Assembly (NCBI GenBank): GCA_019155205.2 | Contig: JAHNZQ020000227.1 | Coordinates: forward strand, 294,053 to 354,235 | Source of the DNA: Gracilaria vermiculophylla | Lineage: Eukaryota; Rhodophyta; Florideophyceae; Gracilariales; Gracilariaceae | DNA length: 60,183 nt | Direction: 5' to 3' | In this document: piece by piece, positions 48,850 through 60,183 of the stretch | How the letters are laid out: the number at the start of each line of letters is the position of its first letter | How positions within the stretch are numbered: position 1 is the first letter of the stretch | Made by a program: the position numbers and the translations under genes | The notes under the pieces: generated by a model | The model's input: the letters and a program-made list of their open reading frames with translations, nothing else | Told to the model about the DNA's origin: nothing | Database searches by the model: none

Positions 48850-51800
48850 GTTTTAAAGTATCCAGTGCGGCATCAAGTCAGTACCATCGTACACGGTAGT
48901 GGATTTGTTGGTACTACACTCATGACCTACGATGGTTTTCACAACCACTGGGACGGTTTCCAGACCCTGTTGGAAATTATTCTCTTGTTCCCATAGGTCT
49001 GGTTGTGATGCATGGTCTTCTGCATTGTTAGTGTGTGTCGAACATACGTTTGATTTGAAGATACCAGATAGGGGACGAGTAGCTTTCGAGATTCGATCAA
49101 CGGATATAGTGTTGATAAGCCCCCGTTCCCTGATGGCTACCCTGGCTTCGCCTTATTGCATCACCTCAAATGGTCCAGCCAACTTCTTCAATATCTTTGA
49201 CCTTATAATGGCATCTTCTATTGGGTTTTTTTGGTTTTCTGCCGGGACTGGCTGGAAAAAACTAAGAGGCACATATTCATAAACAAAGTCTTCTGGTACC
49301 AATGAGACTATGTGCCTCACCTGTTTGTCGTGATACGGTCTGTACCTATTTTAAACAAATGTCAAATCTCTAACGCCACTCGGGCGTCTGTCGGACCCCC
49401 AAGTGGCGTTAGAGATTTGAAGTTTTCACCCGTGCAGATGTTTGAGTCCCCGCTGCCTTTTCTTTTGTACGGCCATTGTTTAAAATATTCCAAGAGATGA
49501 AATAACCCAATCCGGATCAAATGGTGTCGTACTCGAAACGATTCAAACCCGGCGGGACATAAAGGGATTCGAAGACATTTGAGTCCAGGTTGGATCCCTT
49601 GTTAGTAAGGGGGTAAAGAAGTGCGCCGTACAGATATACCCATTAGGTGCGGCATACGTCCACTAGGACGTACGAGGTTGTGCCCTTCAGAGGTACGGCT
49701 CTGGCCAACTTTGGAAACCCGTCTATGATAAGTAGCAAGTACTCGTAGCCCTTGACAGTTTCAGTTAATGGCCTTAGTTGGTCAATAGCGATGCTCTCTG
49801 GTAGACTGGCAGCTAAAAAAATGACGCAACTATTTCCTGTGCTTGTGCGACCCGCCTCGGGTGCTGAAAAAAGACAAACACTTATCCACACTGAAGGAAA
49901 CATCATGTGCCAACAAGGTCTAGTAGAACTCACGCCTCAAAGTTAATTAAATTCGTGTATCCCCTTAATGATCGGAGAGCACAAAATATGTCTTAGGTAA
50001 AGTACTTGTTGGCGTAATGACCTAGGGCCCACCGTTTGAAGAACACCTTTCAGAGTAGATCTCCGCACCAATTACCATTCGTGGTCGTCGTGAAACTGAC
50101 TCGCTTTCGGACATTCTTATGGAAGTGACTCCTTTCAGTACCTGTCGATCACCTAGTCCCGTAAAAATTTCTCTTTGGGTTTTGGCTCCGAAAGTTTTTA
50201 CGATAACGACAATACGGTTACAGTCTGGTCTTCTTAAACTTTTTCAATACAAAAAAAAAATTCCCGTGAGTTTCGTACCTGAGTGGTGTTCACTATTCTC
50301 CACTGAGCTTACCATGAAGCAAAAGTTTTCTTCCTCTATAGATTGCTGTTGAAACCCATCGATTTCCAGGCGTAACAGCGATTACGCAAAATTGTGCTCT
50401 ATTCCCAGAAGGTCCCGGAATTCATTATCATAATTTGACAAACGCAATCTCCATCTGGTTATCTAAATGCATTTGCATAGCCAAGAGTCCACCGTGGTTT
50501 ATCACGGTCCGACCGAAGTAGAAACGTAACTCTATACAGGAAGAACCTGAGTATCTGCATACTCCACACCATTGCAAGGCACTCATTTTCCATAACGGAA
50601 TAGTTCCATTCCATAGTTGTTAGAGCTGTGCTTAAACATCAGATTTGTAGATGCTTCCATTCTCCTGCTCCTTTATGCGGCCATGTCCTAAACGATTGGC
50701 TGATGCGTCAGTGTTCAACATGTACGGGCATCCAGAATTGGGGGGAGTAAAACAACGGTAGTGTAGAAAGCGCAGCATTTAGCGTCAGAAATGCCAGTAC
50801 AACATTCGTCTTCTAGGTAGTCGAAGCTTTCCAGTCAGCCTTTTCGTAGTCTTCTGTTAAGGAAGGTAGAATTCTTGGTAATTTCCTTGATAAACAGACA
50901 ATACAAGTTGTATGAGCCATTTCAGAAACGAATATTTGTCATTTTCGATATCCTCAATATTTGTACGGCTCGGTTGTTTTTCTTAGGACTCCCAATCGGC
51001 CAGGATTTATAATGTGCTACAAGTACTCTCCCTCCCGGTCTAAGAACACACAGTTCATCAGCTTCATAGTCCTTTCTCTCTTTTCAAGAAATTTACTTGC
51101 AGTTTTCGCATGGTTAAAGTGATGCCAAACGGTGCGGGAATAGAATAGTTTATCATGGATGTATACTGACGCAGTTTAAAATTCTACTTTTGAAATTATG
51201 ATGTCTAAAGCCATTTTGTAGGTCGTGGGTACGGTGCACAAATCCAAATGGCATCCGTCCAAAAAGATAGAGATCCAGGTAGCATGTGAACGTCATTTTG
51301 TCTCTGTTCTCTTCTAGGATGTTTGCTTTCTAATAGCCAGATTATGCACCCCAGGGAGTACACACTTTACATATCCTACTGATTCAATAGACATGTCCAT
51401 TTCGGATATCAAGTATTAATCCATTAGTTGGATAAGGCGCCAGCGATCTGGGGCTCGTTTATGTGTACCCAATGGATGGCTCGTAGAGTAGACTCTAAAA
51501 CGATTAGGTCTTCTTTTTGTGACGTAAATGACTGATCAATCGGCAAATAAAATCTTGGCTTTCGAGATCTTGGGAAAAGTAACACCTTAAGGAATCGTAG
51601 CGCGTCCCTGGGCTCCACGAGTGTTATTAATGTTTTATCCGTGTCGAAAATGCGCCTTGTAGTCCAGTTGACGATGTTTTGCCAGGTGGTTACGAACTTG
51701 TGCCCCGATTTCCATATTCAGGATGACGCTTTACAGCGAGTTCAACTGAGAGGTGCTGATCACAGTACTAAACCGGGAAGCCGTTGCAAACCGTGTTATT

Positions 51801-51958
51801 TCAAATTTCAACTCGGCTTGCCCTAGACGCTGGCAACAATTCAGTACTTTCTTATAGATCCCTTGTATTACCCCACGGGTGGGGTATGAGTGCAACAGAT
51901 CGTTCACTACTTGGGGATATGTGCGAAGCATCTTTGTGGCTTCCTTGTCTATCAGCAT
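48850..51958 (-). pseudogene. Decayed Ty3/gypsy element D (gag and pol scraps)
   Basis: On the minus strand the right end (51731-51958) holds a gag motif TKMLRTYPQVVNDLLHSY, the counterpart of TYPEVVNFLLKKY in element A. Towards the left are unreadable remains where reverse transcriptase should be, then an integrase piece at 49643-49933: ESIAIDQLRPLTETVKGYEY followed by a LLLIIDGFPKLARAVPLKGT block, the region of the first catalytic Asp. The left end is unreadable. The order gag to integrase from right to left fixes the orientation. No long frame remains. Confidence 0.65.
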
Positions 51959-51962
51959 GATT

Positions 51963-51988
51963 TTTTTCTACATACAGCTGTAGAAAAA
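51963..51988. repeat. Perfect 10 bp inverted repeat
   Basis: TTTTTCTACA at 51963-51972 and TGTAGAAAAA at 51979-51988 with a 6-base loop. It lies just upstream of the gag remnant of element D and may be an LTR-end remnant (TGTAGAA resembles the LTR A start at 56907). Confidence 0.5.
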
Positions 51989-52472
51989 CGTCCCTGGTGG
52001 TTCATTGAGTGAAACCGGAAACAACTACACGGATTCCTTTTCCGACAAACCATTATTTTCACGTGTTAGCTTTAAAATGTAAAGGAAATTGATTCTTTTG
52101 ATGAGTTCAGAATCATAAAAGGTAGTATTTACCATGTTGGATCTAAGGCAGTGGGACTGGTTTGTCAAATTTTATGCTACCTCTTCGGTATACGAAGCCT
52201 GTTGATAGGCCAATCTGTAGGGACGATAATCGACAGCCCTAGTGAATAGGGCATTCTAGGTGTGCAGTACCTCCAGGTTTTTCATTGTCTGAATCTGAAT
52301 CAAATGATGCGCGCTGATCAGCTTTTACTTTGCAACAAGGGTTTTCCTCAGGTTAAGACTCCCTCAAGTTTCTCCGTCTGCGGTTTTTCTTTTTTTAGTA
52401 CAGTGCATTAAGCCGCGAGGGTGCTGACCTCATATTCTGTCGAGGTGGCCAGCATGAGGACCCGTCCTAAAA
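51989..52472. other. Non-coding, nothing recognised
   Basis: No gene or repeat end recognised between gypsy D and the Harbinger element. Confidence 0.4.
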
Positions 52473-52778
52473 GCAACCCTATCAGTCGAGCCAAATAGCT
52501 AAATATCCATATTTTTGGCTTTAGCATACCTTTTTGCATCTCTATCAGAAGATGTAAAGCTAAAATTTTTGGCTTTCGAGCTAAACGGAATGTCAAATCG
52601 TAGAAGTTTTGGCAGACCGTTTAGCTTTCAGGCTACATGCTAGTGCGAATGAAATTAAGCTACGTCGCAGTACATGCTGGTCTTCGCGCCAATACTATCG
52701 TTGCGCACGACTTCGTTCCAAGACGACAACTCGTCCTGCTAGTTTCTTTGTGGAACGAGTTCCAATCCAGGTTCAGTC

Positions 52779-53441
52779 ATGACTGATGCAGTTGGAGAAA
52801 CCTCTACCAGAGGCCCAAACTTCAGTCCCGCGGAGAACCTTGCACTCGAAAGATCCTGCATACCGGCTACAAAAACCATTCTGGAGCAGAACGCTGATAC
52901 GTTTTGGACTAATGTACACGACAAATTTCGAACTCAACCGGAGTACCAATGCCTCCGTACTGCAATTAGCTTGCAATCTCGATGGAGTACTATTTCTCGC
53001 GTATGCCAGAAGTGTTTGGCAGCGGAAAAGCATTATCGCTCAGCCTTGCCTTCTGGGGAAACCGAAGAAAAAAATCTGCAGAATATAATGATTTTGTAAC
53101 GCACTAAGAACAAGTACATCAAGAATGAAGAGGAACAGAAGCCTGGTCCGATCCCCTTTCTATCTGCCGTTCGGCTTCTTTCCAGATGCCCAAAGTTTGC
53201 TGCCAATATTGGTGGTAGTTCTCACACAGCCGTGGGCTATCGCGCAATGGCAGGAGATAAGCCCAAAGGGAACGATACAGATGACAATACTATCTCACCA
53301 AAGAGACCAGGCACAGTTTCAATAGAAACGCCGTCCTTTTGCCACCCCAAGGGTGCTAAACGCCAGAAGGTCGAGAAGGCAATGGAGAATATCATTTTCA
53401 AAATTGCATGTATCGTGCAGGACATGAATAATACCCTTTAA
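52779..53441 (+). pseudogene. Myb/SANT-like DNA-binding partner of the Harbinger transposase
   Basis: The frame begins at the ATG at 52779. SPAENLALERSCIPAT, ADTFWTNVHDKF and LQSRWSTISRVCQKC form a Myb/SANT-like domain as found in Harbinger accessory proteins and NAM-associated plant proteins. The frame stops at 53097-53099. A second frame to 53441 continues with the typical downstream blocks (GYRAMAGDKPKGND, TPSFCHPKGAKRQKVEK). In this transposon class the protein binds the inverted repeats and helps import the transposase. Probably disabled by a frameshift near 53.1 kb. Confidence 0.7.
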
Positions 53442-53826
53442 TCGTCAGCAATATGCAAAAGCAGGGTGTCTCTATTTCCTTACAACTGGAGATCCTGCGC
53501 CACATGTCCCTTCCTACCCCCATCATGAACAACCGTTTGGAAAAATTAATGGAAAGAACTGCGCATCTTGCAGGCTTTCAGACGGGGGGTATGACGCGAA
53601 TGTAGACTTTTCTAGTTTGTGTGGTTCCGCTGCGCCATCTAACAACATTGCGATTATGGAGGACGGAAGTCAGTCTCACAACTCGTCAACCAATCTGACG
53701 AGTTTGATTATAAGCTCCGCTACGAGTACTGAACTCTGTTCATCAGCCAAAGTGGACGAAGCGCAACTCGAAACCCAGAATTCGCCGGAGGCGGCTTTGT
53801 GGCGTAAAACGCCCTGAAAACCGTGC

Positions 53827-55301
53827 CTAAATGGCAGATGTGGACGGTGAAAGGATGAAAACGATGGTATACGCGAGATCACAAAGCTTCGCCAAAAGAT
53901 GATGAGAAAGTGCGGTTGTGAGAGAGGTATGAGCCACCTCGTTGCAAATAATCTCCTTCTGTGCAAGTAAATCGTGCTGTACACCCATTGAATGTGATGC
54001 AGTATTAAATTCCACACTTGCTGTGACTTCATTATGACTCGATTGCCCTCGTTCATGTGCAAACTCCTCCATGATGCTAAAGTCCGATTCGTTTCCGGTC
54101 ACTTCGTTCTGAAAACCAACTCGCAAATCCATGTCGACCAGCATAATGTGCAGTATAACGCACACCTGACTTATCAAGATAATTAGTTCAGCACTCCACT
54201 CAAACCGTTGGTGACGGAGAATCTTGAACCGTCCCTGAACAGCACCGAACATTCTGTCGATGTCTTTTCTAATTGCCTCCTGCGCAGTTTTCATGTTTAT
54301 CTCTCTCTCATTTGCGGCAGCGTGATTCGTGCCGATAGGTATGGCCCAAGCAGGGTAAATACCGTCGACTAGATAGTAGAGCAGAGCGGTACAGTGACAT
54401 TGATTCACTGTGGAGCCTTCCGGTAATGGTATTCGACGTGTACTGGAGAAGATATCGATGAAAAGAGGACTGTTGTCGACAACTGTGATATCATTATTGG
54501 TTCCGCAGCGCTCGGGGAACCAGTGCCAACAGTGTAGGCTTCGATCGCACATCGCCTCACAGGACATCGTAGCCAACTTCCCATCTTTTCGGTTTTGTTA
54601 TTCCCCCTTCATCGAGTTCGGGCAGTTTTTCCAATGTATGCGCATACAATCGATTTACCCAATGCATCCCGGAAATCCTACTTTGTTATACTCCCCTTCA
54701 ATTCGCCTCAGTTCCTGCAGTGTAAGTTCACGATTTAGATATCGTCCTCCATACCTCTTGTATATGGCTTTCAAGACAATCGTAAAGTATTGGCGTTGAC
54801 TCTCAGGCGACATGCGACTATATCGTCCATCTGTTCGAAAGAGAGTGCGGTTGCTAGTCTTCGTAATGTTCCTAATACGTTTTGATGAGGTGTGTGCCCT
54901 ACAGCCTTAGTCGTGTTTTGCTGTTGGATGAGTAGGGGCTCGGTTTCAATTAAGTCCTTGAAAAGCACCCAGTACATGGTAAGTGGAATACGAAACAATT
55001 TTCGAAAGTACCATGCCGGATAGACGCAGTCGTTGGAAAGGTAGTCAGTATACCATCGACATTGACCTCGTTTGAGGGTTACACTGTACGTCTGTCTCCT
55101 CGTATACGTCATAGAAGACAAATAAGCTTCATGGAAAATATCAATCACAGTTGCGGCGTTTGGTAACGCGCATTGCCCGTCCTCTCTGAAGATTTCGAAG
55201 TCTTCGCCTGACGACCAGTCGCTCATGTCGCAAGTGGAAGTGGGTACGACTGGAAGGGGTGGAAAAGCTCGTACTCCAACTGTTTGGCAATCGTTTGGCA
55301 T
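53827..55301 (-). pseudogene. Harbinger transposase (plant transposon protein type), broken
   Basis: The N-terminal part 54771-55301 (TMYWVLFKDLIE, RLATALSFEQMDDIVACRLR) and the C-terminal part 53827-54576 (FPERCGTNNDITVVDNSPLF, YYLVDGIYPAWAIPI, RKDIDRMFGAVQGRFKILRH) belong to one transposase. The stretch between, read in the C-terminal frame, gives KAIYKRYGGRYLNRELTLQE and IDCMRIHWKNCPNS, with stops. The catalytic Asp of IDCM, that of GTNNDI/YLVDG and a Glu region are identifiable. One frameshift after LRLS plus stops at two or more positions inactivate it. It is a different subfamily from the transposase at 1-1014. Confidence 0.8.
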
Positions 55302-55611
55302 TGCACTGATAGAGGTGCGTTTCCAAAAGCCAAATCAGAATTTGGCTTTTACTCTTTTTAGCTTTCGGTTTTAGCTTGACTGATAGGGATGCTCTGAGGA
55401 GTCCTGTGGATCTAAAACCCCTCAAATATGGTACGCGAATGTGATTGGCGTCGACACACAGAGATGCGCAGGGACCCCATGATCCTTCCAGGAGTCTTTT
55501 ACATTGAGATGATGCTTCAGACGCTGCCCGGGAGGCATGTCATTGAACTTCGTGTTGTGCCAATCACAGAAGTATCCGAAGACAGTCCGCACTCGGGTTT
55601 CATTTACAAGG

Positions 55612-56277
55612 TTAGGCCCCCCATCGGTTGCGATTTAGCCAGGGAAGGCGAGCATAAGGGGAATTGAAGTGAAGCATCAAAAAAGGCGGAGCTTCCATCG
55701 GTGATGCTTCCAGACCCCCCCAGTCGCTAGCGAGTGCTTTCTCTATGCAGGAGAACTTAAAGTCGAGACTGAATCTCGCGCTATTCTTCGCATTGGAGTT
55801 AAGGAGTGTCGCAGTGCACCACCATGCTCGGATCATTGCCGCCGTGCACCTTAGTGTGGAGCCAGTGAGCACAAAAGGCATCCATCCAGGTTCGGTGCTT
55901 TTTCTTCCAAGCGACTTCCGGTACGGCACGGAATCGCATTGCTTGAAGGCCACAAAAACACGTGTTGCTCGATGGTCGACGTACTCTCCTGGGCGGCGCG
56001 GCGTGCCGGTGGTGGTGAGATATACCTTAGGATCAGACCGGAAAGCAGGATCTTGGGCCGGGGAAGTCATCCCGAAGGTGTATGTAGGCGGAAGAGCGAA
56101 AACCAAGTGTCTTATAGCCGCAGAGGAAAAGGACGACACATTACTAGAGCACCGACCCCTCGTTGTACATCCGGCGGTGGAGGGAGCCACGTCATGACGC
56201 CGTAGAAAAAAGTGCGGAAAGGACGGACAAGGAAACGAAAGAGAAGAAATGAGCTCCGTAGCGTGCAATGAGTTCAT
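55612..56277 (-). CDS. Antisense ORF fragment of an element A-like retroelement
   Basis: A 221-codon minus-strand frame. The segment LPPTYTFGMTSPAQDPAF followed by YLTTTGTPRRPGEY aligns with YAFGMSSPNLARTYP and YHTSTGASFRPR in the minus-strand frame 14906-15202 of element A. The rest (MIRAWWCTATLLNSN, ARFSLDFKFSC) is unrecognised. No flanking LTR of the same insertion is visible; the LTR at 56907 belongs to a separate event because it has its own target duplication. Probably a scrap of a related element that kept its antisense gene. Confidence 0.4.
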   Translation of the reverse strand: MNSLHATELISSLSFPCPSFPHFFLRRHDVAPSTAGCTTRGRCSSNVSSFSSAAIRHLVFALPPTYTFGMTSPAQDPAFRSDPKVYLTTTGTPRRPGEYVDHRATRVFVAFKQCDSVPYRKSLGRKSTEPGWMPFVLTGSTLRCTAAMIRAWWCTATLLNSNAKNSARFSLDFKFSCIEKALASDWGGLEASPMEAPPFLMLHFNSPYARLPWLNRNRWGA

Positions 56278-56852
56278 ACCAAACGGAGAATAATGGCATG
56301 GCAGGAGAGAAGAGAGAAGAGTAAGAATTCAGATGCCTCCAATGAGCATGAAAGAGCAGCCATGACAACTCGGGCGTTTCCCCAAGGGAATCCTCAAGCA
56401 AATCAGAGTGCCTGGTGCTGTAAAAGAGCCAGCGGGGCTGCACCACGAAGTAAAGCCAGCAAGCAGGCCAGAACAGCCTTCGCCCTGGCGGAGAACAGCA
56501 GGCCGCCTACACCTAGTGGGTGATACCCGGGTTGTACAAAAGAGGTCACCGCCGACTGACCCTATCGCACCAGCAGATCACACCAAAAAGGAATAGATGA
56601 AGTTGGGTGAAGAAGTACAGTGTCAGAGACCCAAAAAGGTGTTGAAGGAGATATGTGAACCAGCGGCCGGTCCGCTGCGCGAAAACGGAGAAGTTCGAGA
56701 GAATTCCTAGAGGAGAGCATTTGTCGCACGGGTGACTACAATAACATGATTGTGGACTACCCCACAAGGGCTGGAAATTTTAACCATTATCTTCGTTCGT
56801 AAATAAACGAACCTCCCTGAAAAATTGCCAAAATCTGATCAAACTGAACGTA
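56278..56852. other. Non-coding, nothing recognised
   Basis: Short frames only. It may still belong to the retroelement fragment on its left. Confidence 0.35.
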
Positions 56853-56906
56853 CAATGCGTTTCAAAATCCTATCACGCCTAAAACACGCGTCAAAGTAGT
56901 ACTGTA

Positions 56907-57460
56907 TGTAGAAGAGTGGCTCCTAAGGAAGTATGGTGGTGTGGCGTTATGGTACAATATTCCTAAGGAGGGCTCGTATTTTATTAGCTGGGCCACGTGG
57001 TGGATAGTTCCGCCCAAGTGCGCTACTGTATCCTTAAAGGACGGTATAATTATTACTTATTTTAGTAAATATATGCAGGTAATTAGTACAGTAGTGAGAC
57101 CTGCCGAGGCGGGCTCCCGGCTTGGTATTTAACCTGGCGGTTGAGCTTCACCTCTGGGGAAGTAAAGACAAGCACCCTTGAGTCTTCCTCTTCTTTTCGG
57201 GTTGGAGTCTCTTGTCGATCAACTCAGATGTCTAAGCCGCCGATCCCCAGATCACATCATAGCAGCGCCTGTAGGAACATTGTACGCCCAGTGAACCTCC
57301 CCCTCCGCTTGGTGTTTGCGTATCCCCCTTTAAGAATTCACCCGGCTCGCGACAGCGGATACCGGAGACCATCTTTAGAAAAACGCACATTTGGAGTCAA
57401 CAAAAACTCTTAAAGGACATTGTGCATTACTACCTCGAGAGGAAGGCTGACAGTACCACA
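56907..57460 (+). repeat. Solo LTR A inside mariner C, TSD CTGTA
   Basis: 554 bp with start TGTAGAAGAGTGGCTCC and end GACAGTACCACA. CTGTA at 56902-56906 and 57461-57465 is a perfect target duplication. The inserted site is the inner part of the mariner terminal repeat. Confidence 0.9.
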
Positions 57461-57539
57461 CTGTAGTGCGATTATTGCAGAACATATAAGTAAAAACCAT
57501 GTCATAATCACAACACTACATCATCAACATCCATCATTT

Positions 57540-58480
57540 TGGATCGAGGTTCAGCTCTTTCGCGTTCCGAACAGCTTGAAAGCATACAACTAAAAGCTAA
57601 TAGAAAATTGTATAATGAAATTTGCCTACGTTAAAAATTTTATCCAGTCACAATTCCCCGTATCCTTAAAAATCCAGGAACCTGTAGAACAAAAACATTT
57701 ACAAGGCGTTCACACCTTTTAGGTCCTGCAAATAAACGGAATACAAAACGGAAACTGGTTCAGCAAAGAGTTGCATGCAAACAATTGAAAAAACGTTACT
57801 CCTCAATGTTTCTAAATCAACAGTTTGACATATATTCAATAAAATAACATTTATTCAAGTATAAAAAATATTAAAACATTCCTTTTCGAAGACAAACATA
57901 AGCAAGAAACAATATATTTGTACGCAAACATGGCGTAATAATAAAACCAATGGGACACAGTTGGTGTTTCTGACGAAAAAATATTCAACTTGGATGTTAC
58001 AAATTGTTATAAATTTTGTGGACATGACCTAAAGAAAATACACTCTGAATTCCGGACAAGAAACTCTGAAGGCGGTTCTGTAATGGTCTGGGCTGGCATA
58101 TCATAATATGGGAAAACAGATATTGCATTTATTGACACACATATGGACTCTGCATGCCATCGAAAAGTTTTTTCTAACTAAAAGTTAGCCTACAGATATT
58201 GTGTACACGGCAGACATTGTGTTTTCTAGCGAGATAATTAACCGGTATACAAATCTAAACTAGTGTAAGATTGGCTACATTAAACAATTATTACGGTAAT
58301 GGATTGACCAGCACGCTCACCAGACTTAAACCCCATTAAGAATGGATGGGATTTATTATTAAGAATGATTTATGGCCACGGAAGGCAATTTAGCGCAGTT
58401 TTTGATTTGAAAAACTGTACTTAACATTGTTGGGACAACACTTTTATTTTGGCAATTATTGACTGCTGACTGTTTCAAAA
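57540..58480 (+). pseudogene. Tc1/mariner transposase C, heavily broken
   Basis: The start region gives LDRGSALSRSEQLESIQLKA, matching MARGSPLSGSEQLEVVQLKA of copy A with the ATG lost. DDE blocks are recognisable only as scraps, for example the region of DEKIFNLDV near 57975-58010 and a SPDLNPI-like block near 58315. No long frame remains. Confidence 0.7.
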
Positions 58481-58630
58481 ACATACGACATGCTGTGAAA
58501 TCTTAAAAAACCAACAAATGTATACTGTGCGCCTACCAAAATATGTTTCAGAAAAAAGTAAAGTCAAAAAAACGTTTTAAAAACATATGATCATCAATAA
58601 AAAATCTTTACTGCGCGACGATCAATAGTT

Positions 58631-59618
58631 TATTTTGCATTCTTTCTGCTGTATAACGCTAATGCAGCGTTTCGGCATCGAATTAATGTACTTTTCCACA
58701 CTTGAAACTGTTATAGATTTCCAGTAATTCTTAATACAGTTTTTGAGTTCAAAAACTGTCTGAAATTGCATTCTATGCGATTAAACCATCCTTGGCAGCA
58801 GTCTCCAATCGTTTTCGATTGGGTTCAAATCTGGTGAGCGCGCTGGCCACTCTAAAACAGATACCTCAGACTGCTGTAGCCAATTTCTGATTAGAAATGC
58901 AATGTGTACAGGCGCATTATCCTGTTGAAAAATGAAATTTTCTTCATGGAAACATAAACCAAAAGATAACAAATAGTTCTATAGAACTTCTTGATATTTT
59001 TCTGCATTCATGTTCGTTTCAATGAAGGCTATTTCCGTTAGAACTTTTTTAGAAATGCCCGTCCAGACCAATACAGACCCTCCACTAAAGTGCCTGGTAT
59101 AAAATTCATGACGTTCCTTGCGAAGATCGTGCCAATAATATTTGTGGCAATCTGGTCCGTCCAAATTGAACTTTTTTTCATCAGTAATAATAACATTTTC
59201 CCATTCTTTTTTCCACTAGGCTTTTCCAGCACACCAGTCAATCCTCTTGTGCTTGTGATGGTCTTGGACAAAGAAAGTTTTCTTCATTTTTTTATATTTA
59301 AATAAATTTGTGCTGTTTATCTGCCTCCCTATAGTTGATTTAGATACGTTGAGATTGAGATTAATTCCAATTTGTTTTGCACAATACTTTTCCATTGCAT
59401 AACTTTCTATTAATTACTATTTTATCTGCTGGGATGAGCTTCGTATGGCGTCCAGGAGATCGTATTATGCCATCAAGAGTCAGATATTGGAGAAAAGCAG
59501 CTATTGTGACCTTGGAACGCTTCAATGTTTTAGCAACAGCACTGTTAGAATGTTTCTTGGCGTTCAACTTAACGATTAAAAGCTGTTTTTGCTTGGAAAG
59601 TGGCGGACCTCGAGCCAT
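58631..59618 (-). pseudogene. Tc1/mariner transposase D, frameshifted
   Basis: The gene starts at the ATG at 59618 (MARGPPLSKQKQLLIVKLNA). The DNA-binding part runs to about 59361 before a shift. [20 protein letters not shown] near 59100-59164 and NFIFQQDNAPVHIAFLIRNW followed by ARSPDLNPIENDWRLL in 58781-58972 give the D-D-E core. Three or more frames are needed to read it. It lies tail to tail with copy C; its own terminal repeats were not placed. Confidence 0.8.
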
Positions 59619-60183
59619 TTTTACTAGAAAAAAGGCGGTGTACATATCTTTTTGAAACGATTTTACATAGACTATGTGCAAAATCTAGCGTACATTTATG
59701 AGATTTTGTGATAATGTCATCTTGCAATAATGGTGCTTGACACAATGGTAGGGAGTACACTATCAACAGGCAAATGAATGCGGGACAACTCGAGGGAACT
59801 TGCCCTTTTTCTTTTTTCACAATAGGTAGTCTATCTTTGTTTATATAGCTTTCGCTCGCGTCCCTTCAATGGTGACGGCGTGTGCCCTTTCTCATACGCA
59901 CTCACCGGTCGTGGCGGCGTTGTGATACTGATACACCGCTTTCTCTCTCGGTGTCGGCGGTGTATCAGCGATGGATCGCTCTCACCCTACACTGGTGGCG
60001 ATTCAACATCTTACGCTCGCACTTTACAGTAAAAGTGGCGTCTTAGATGCGTCGTGGCTGTTCGTTTATCAGTGTGCGCTAGATTGAACTAACCCACTGT
60101 CGGTGAAACCGATTCACCGTGTATAAGCCGTTTTAGTACGTATTTTAATATGGTGCATTCCGCTTATAAAGCTCAATGTCACA
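59619..60183. other. Right-edge non-coding region with a hairpin
   Basis: No gene. A perfect 12 bp inverted repeat lies at 59928-59939 (CTGATACACCGC) and 59957-59968 (GCGGTGTATCAG) around a 17-base loop. The surroundings (59.85-60.07 kb) repeat short motifs such as GGTGTC and CTCTCACC, as in LTR or satellite ends, but no second copy is in the window. Confidence 0.45.

Larger units (their letters stand above)
52473..55392. mobile_element. PIF/Harbinger element with two convergent genes
   Basis: Left end GCAACCCTATCAGTCGAGC and right end (other strand) GCATCCCTATCAGTCAAGC are terminal inverted repeats of about 20 bp. Inside are a Myb/SANT-like gene on the plus strand and the transposase on the minus strand, facing each other, the usual two-gene layout. 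A 3 bp target duplication was not evident. Length 2920 bp. Confidence 0.8.
56853..58560 (+). mobile_element. Tc1/mariner element C, split by a solo LTR
   Basis: The 5' end at 56853 (after TA at 56851-56852) reads CAATGCGTTTCAAAATCC and follows the right end of element A inwards to AAAGTAGTACTGTA. The solo LTR 56907-57460 interrupts it there, and the mariner sequence resumes with CTGTAGTGCGATT. The right end near 58.56 kb is approximate. Sequence identity to element A is high in the end region, lower in the gene. Confidence 0.75.

Noticed and set aside
52473..55392. Harbinger target-site duplication
   Set aside because: Bases next to the two inverted repeats do not agree in any 3 bp register I tried.

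Overview
This is nuclear DNA of a eukaryote, most likely a red alga or a similar compact, intron-poor protist. Three things point that way: protein-coding genes that read as single exons, a eukaryotic tRNA-Lys gene with extra D-loop sequence (a disruption known from a unicellular red alga), and a dense load of Ty1/copia, Ty3/gypsy chromovirus-like, Tc1/mariner and PIF/Harbinger elements. The lineage is an inference. Two runs of exactly 100 N are assembly gaps of unknown true size.

Layout. 1-1.0 kb: long open Harbinger-type transposase running off the left edge. 1.4-2.7 kb: complete but broken Tc1/mariner copy. 2.7-4.7 kb: copia remnant split by a solo LTR. 5.4-11.2 kb: 3' half of a gypsy element (LTR, antisense ORFs, chromodomain, integrase, end of RNase H). 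11.2-16.3 kb: second gypsy-like element with two LTRs, gag, gap, chromodomain and an antisense ORF. 16.5-17.6 kb: second mariner. 18.6-19.2 kb: a host DCC-family (DUF393) gene. 19.2-22.9 kb: no recognisable gene. 23.1-28.0 kb: four head-to-tail genes for tiny secreted peptides. 27.5-34.2 kb: extremely GC-rich island with a type II membrane protein, an EEP-family nuclease/phosphatase, a QueC homologue, tRNA-Lys and an FkbM-like methyltransferase. 34.6-41.5 kb: copia element with nested solo LTRs. 42.1-47.7 kb: gypsy element. 47.8-52.0 kb: decayed gypsy element in the opposite orientation. 52.5-55.4 kb: Harbinger element with Myb-like and transposase genes. 55.4-56.3 kb: retroelement fragment. 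56.85-59.6 kb: two mariner copies, one carrying a solo LTR.

The most interesting signals are (i) the four-copy family of 42-43-residue secreted peptides, whose coding frames differ almost only at synonymous sites while most flanks diverge; (ii) a tRNA-Lys(UUU) gene with an 11-12 nt D-loop insertion and a Pol III terminator; (iii) a QueC-type enzyme inside a eukaryotic GC-rich island whose genes have nearly only G/C third positions; (iv) antisense ORFs placed between pol and the 3' LTR in several gypsy elements; and (v) a copia element whose primer site matches the anticodon arm of initiator tRNA-Met. Peptide copy 4 lies at the edge of the GC island and its amino-acid changes follow the GC bias, so the island is probably native chromosome and not contamination.
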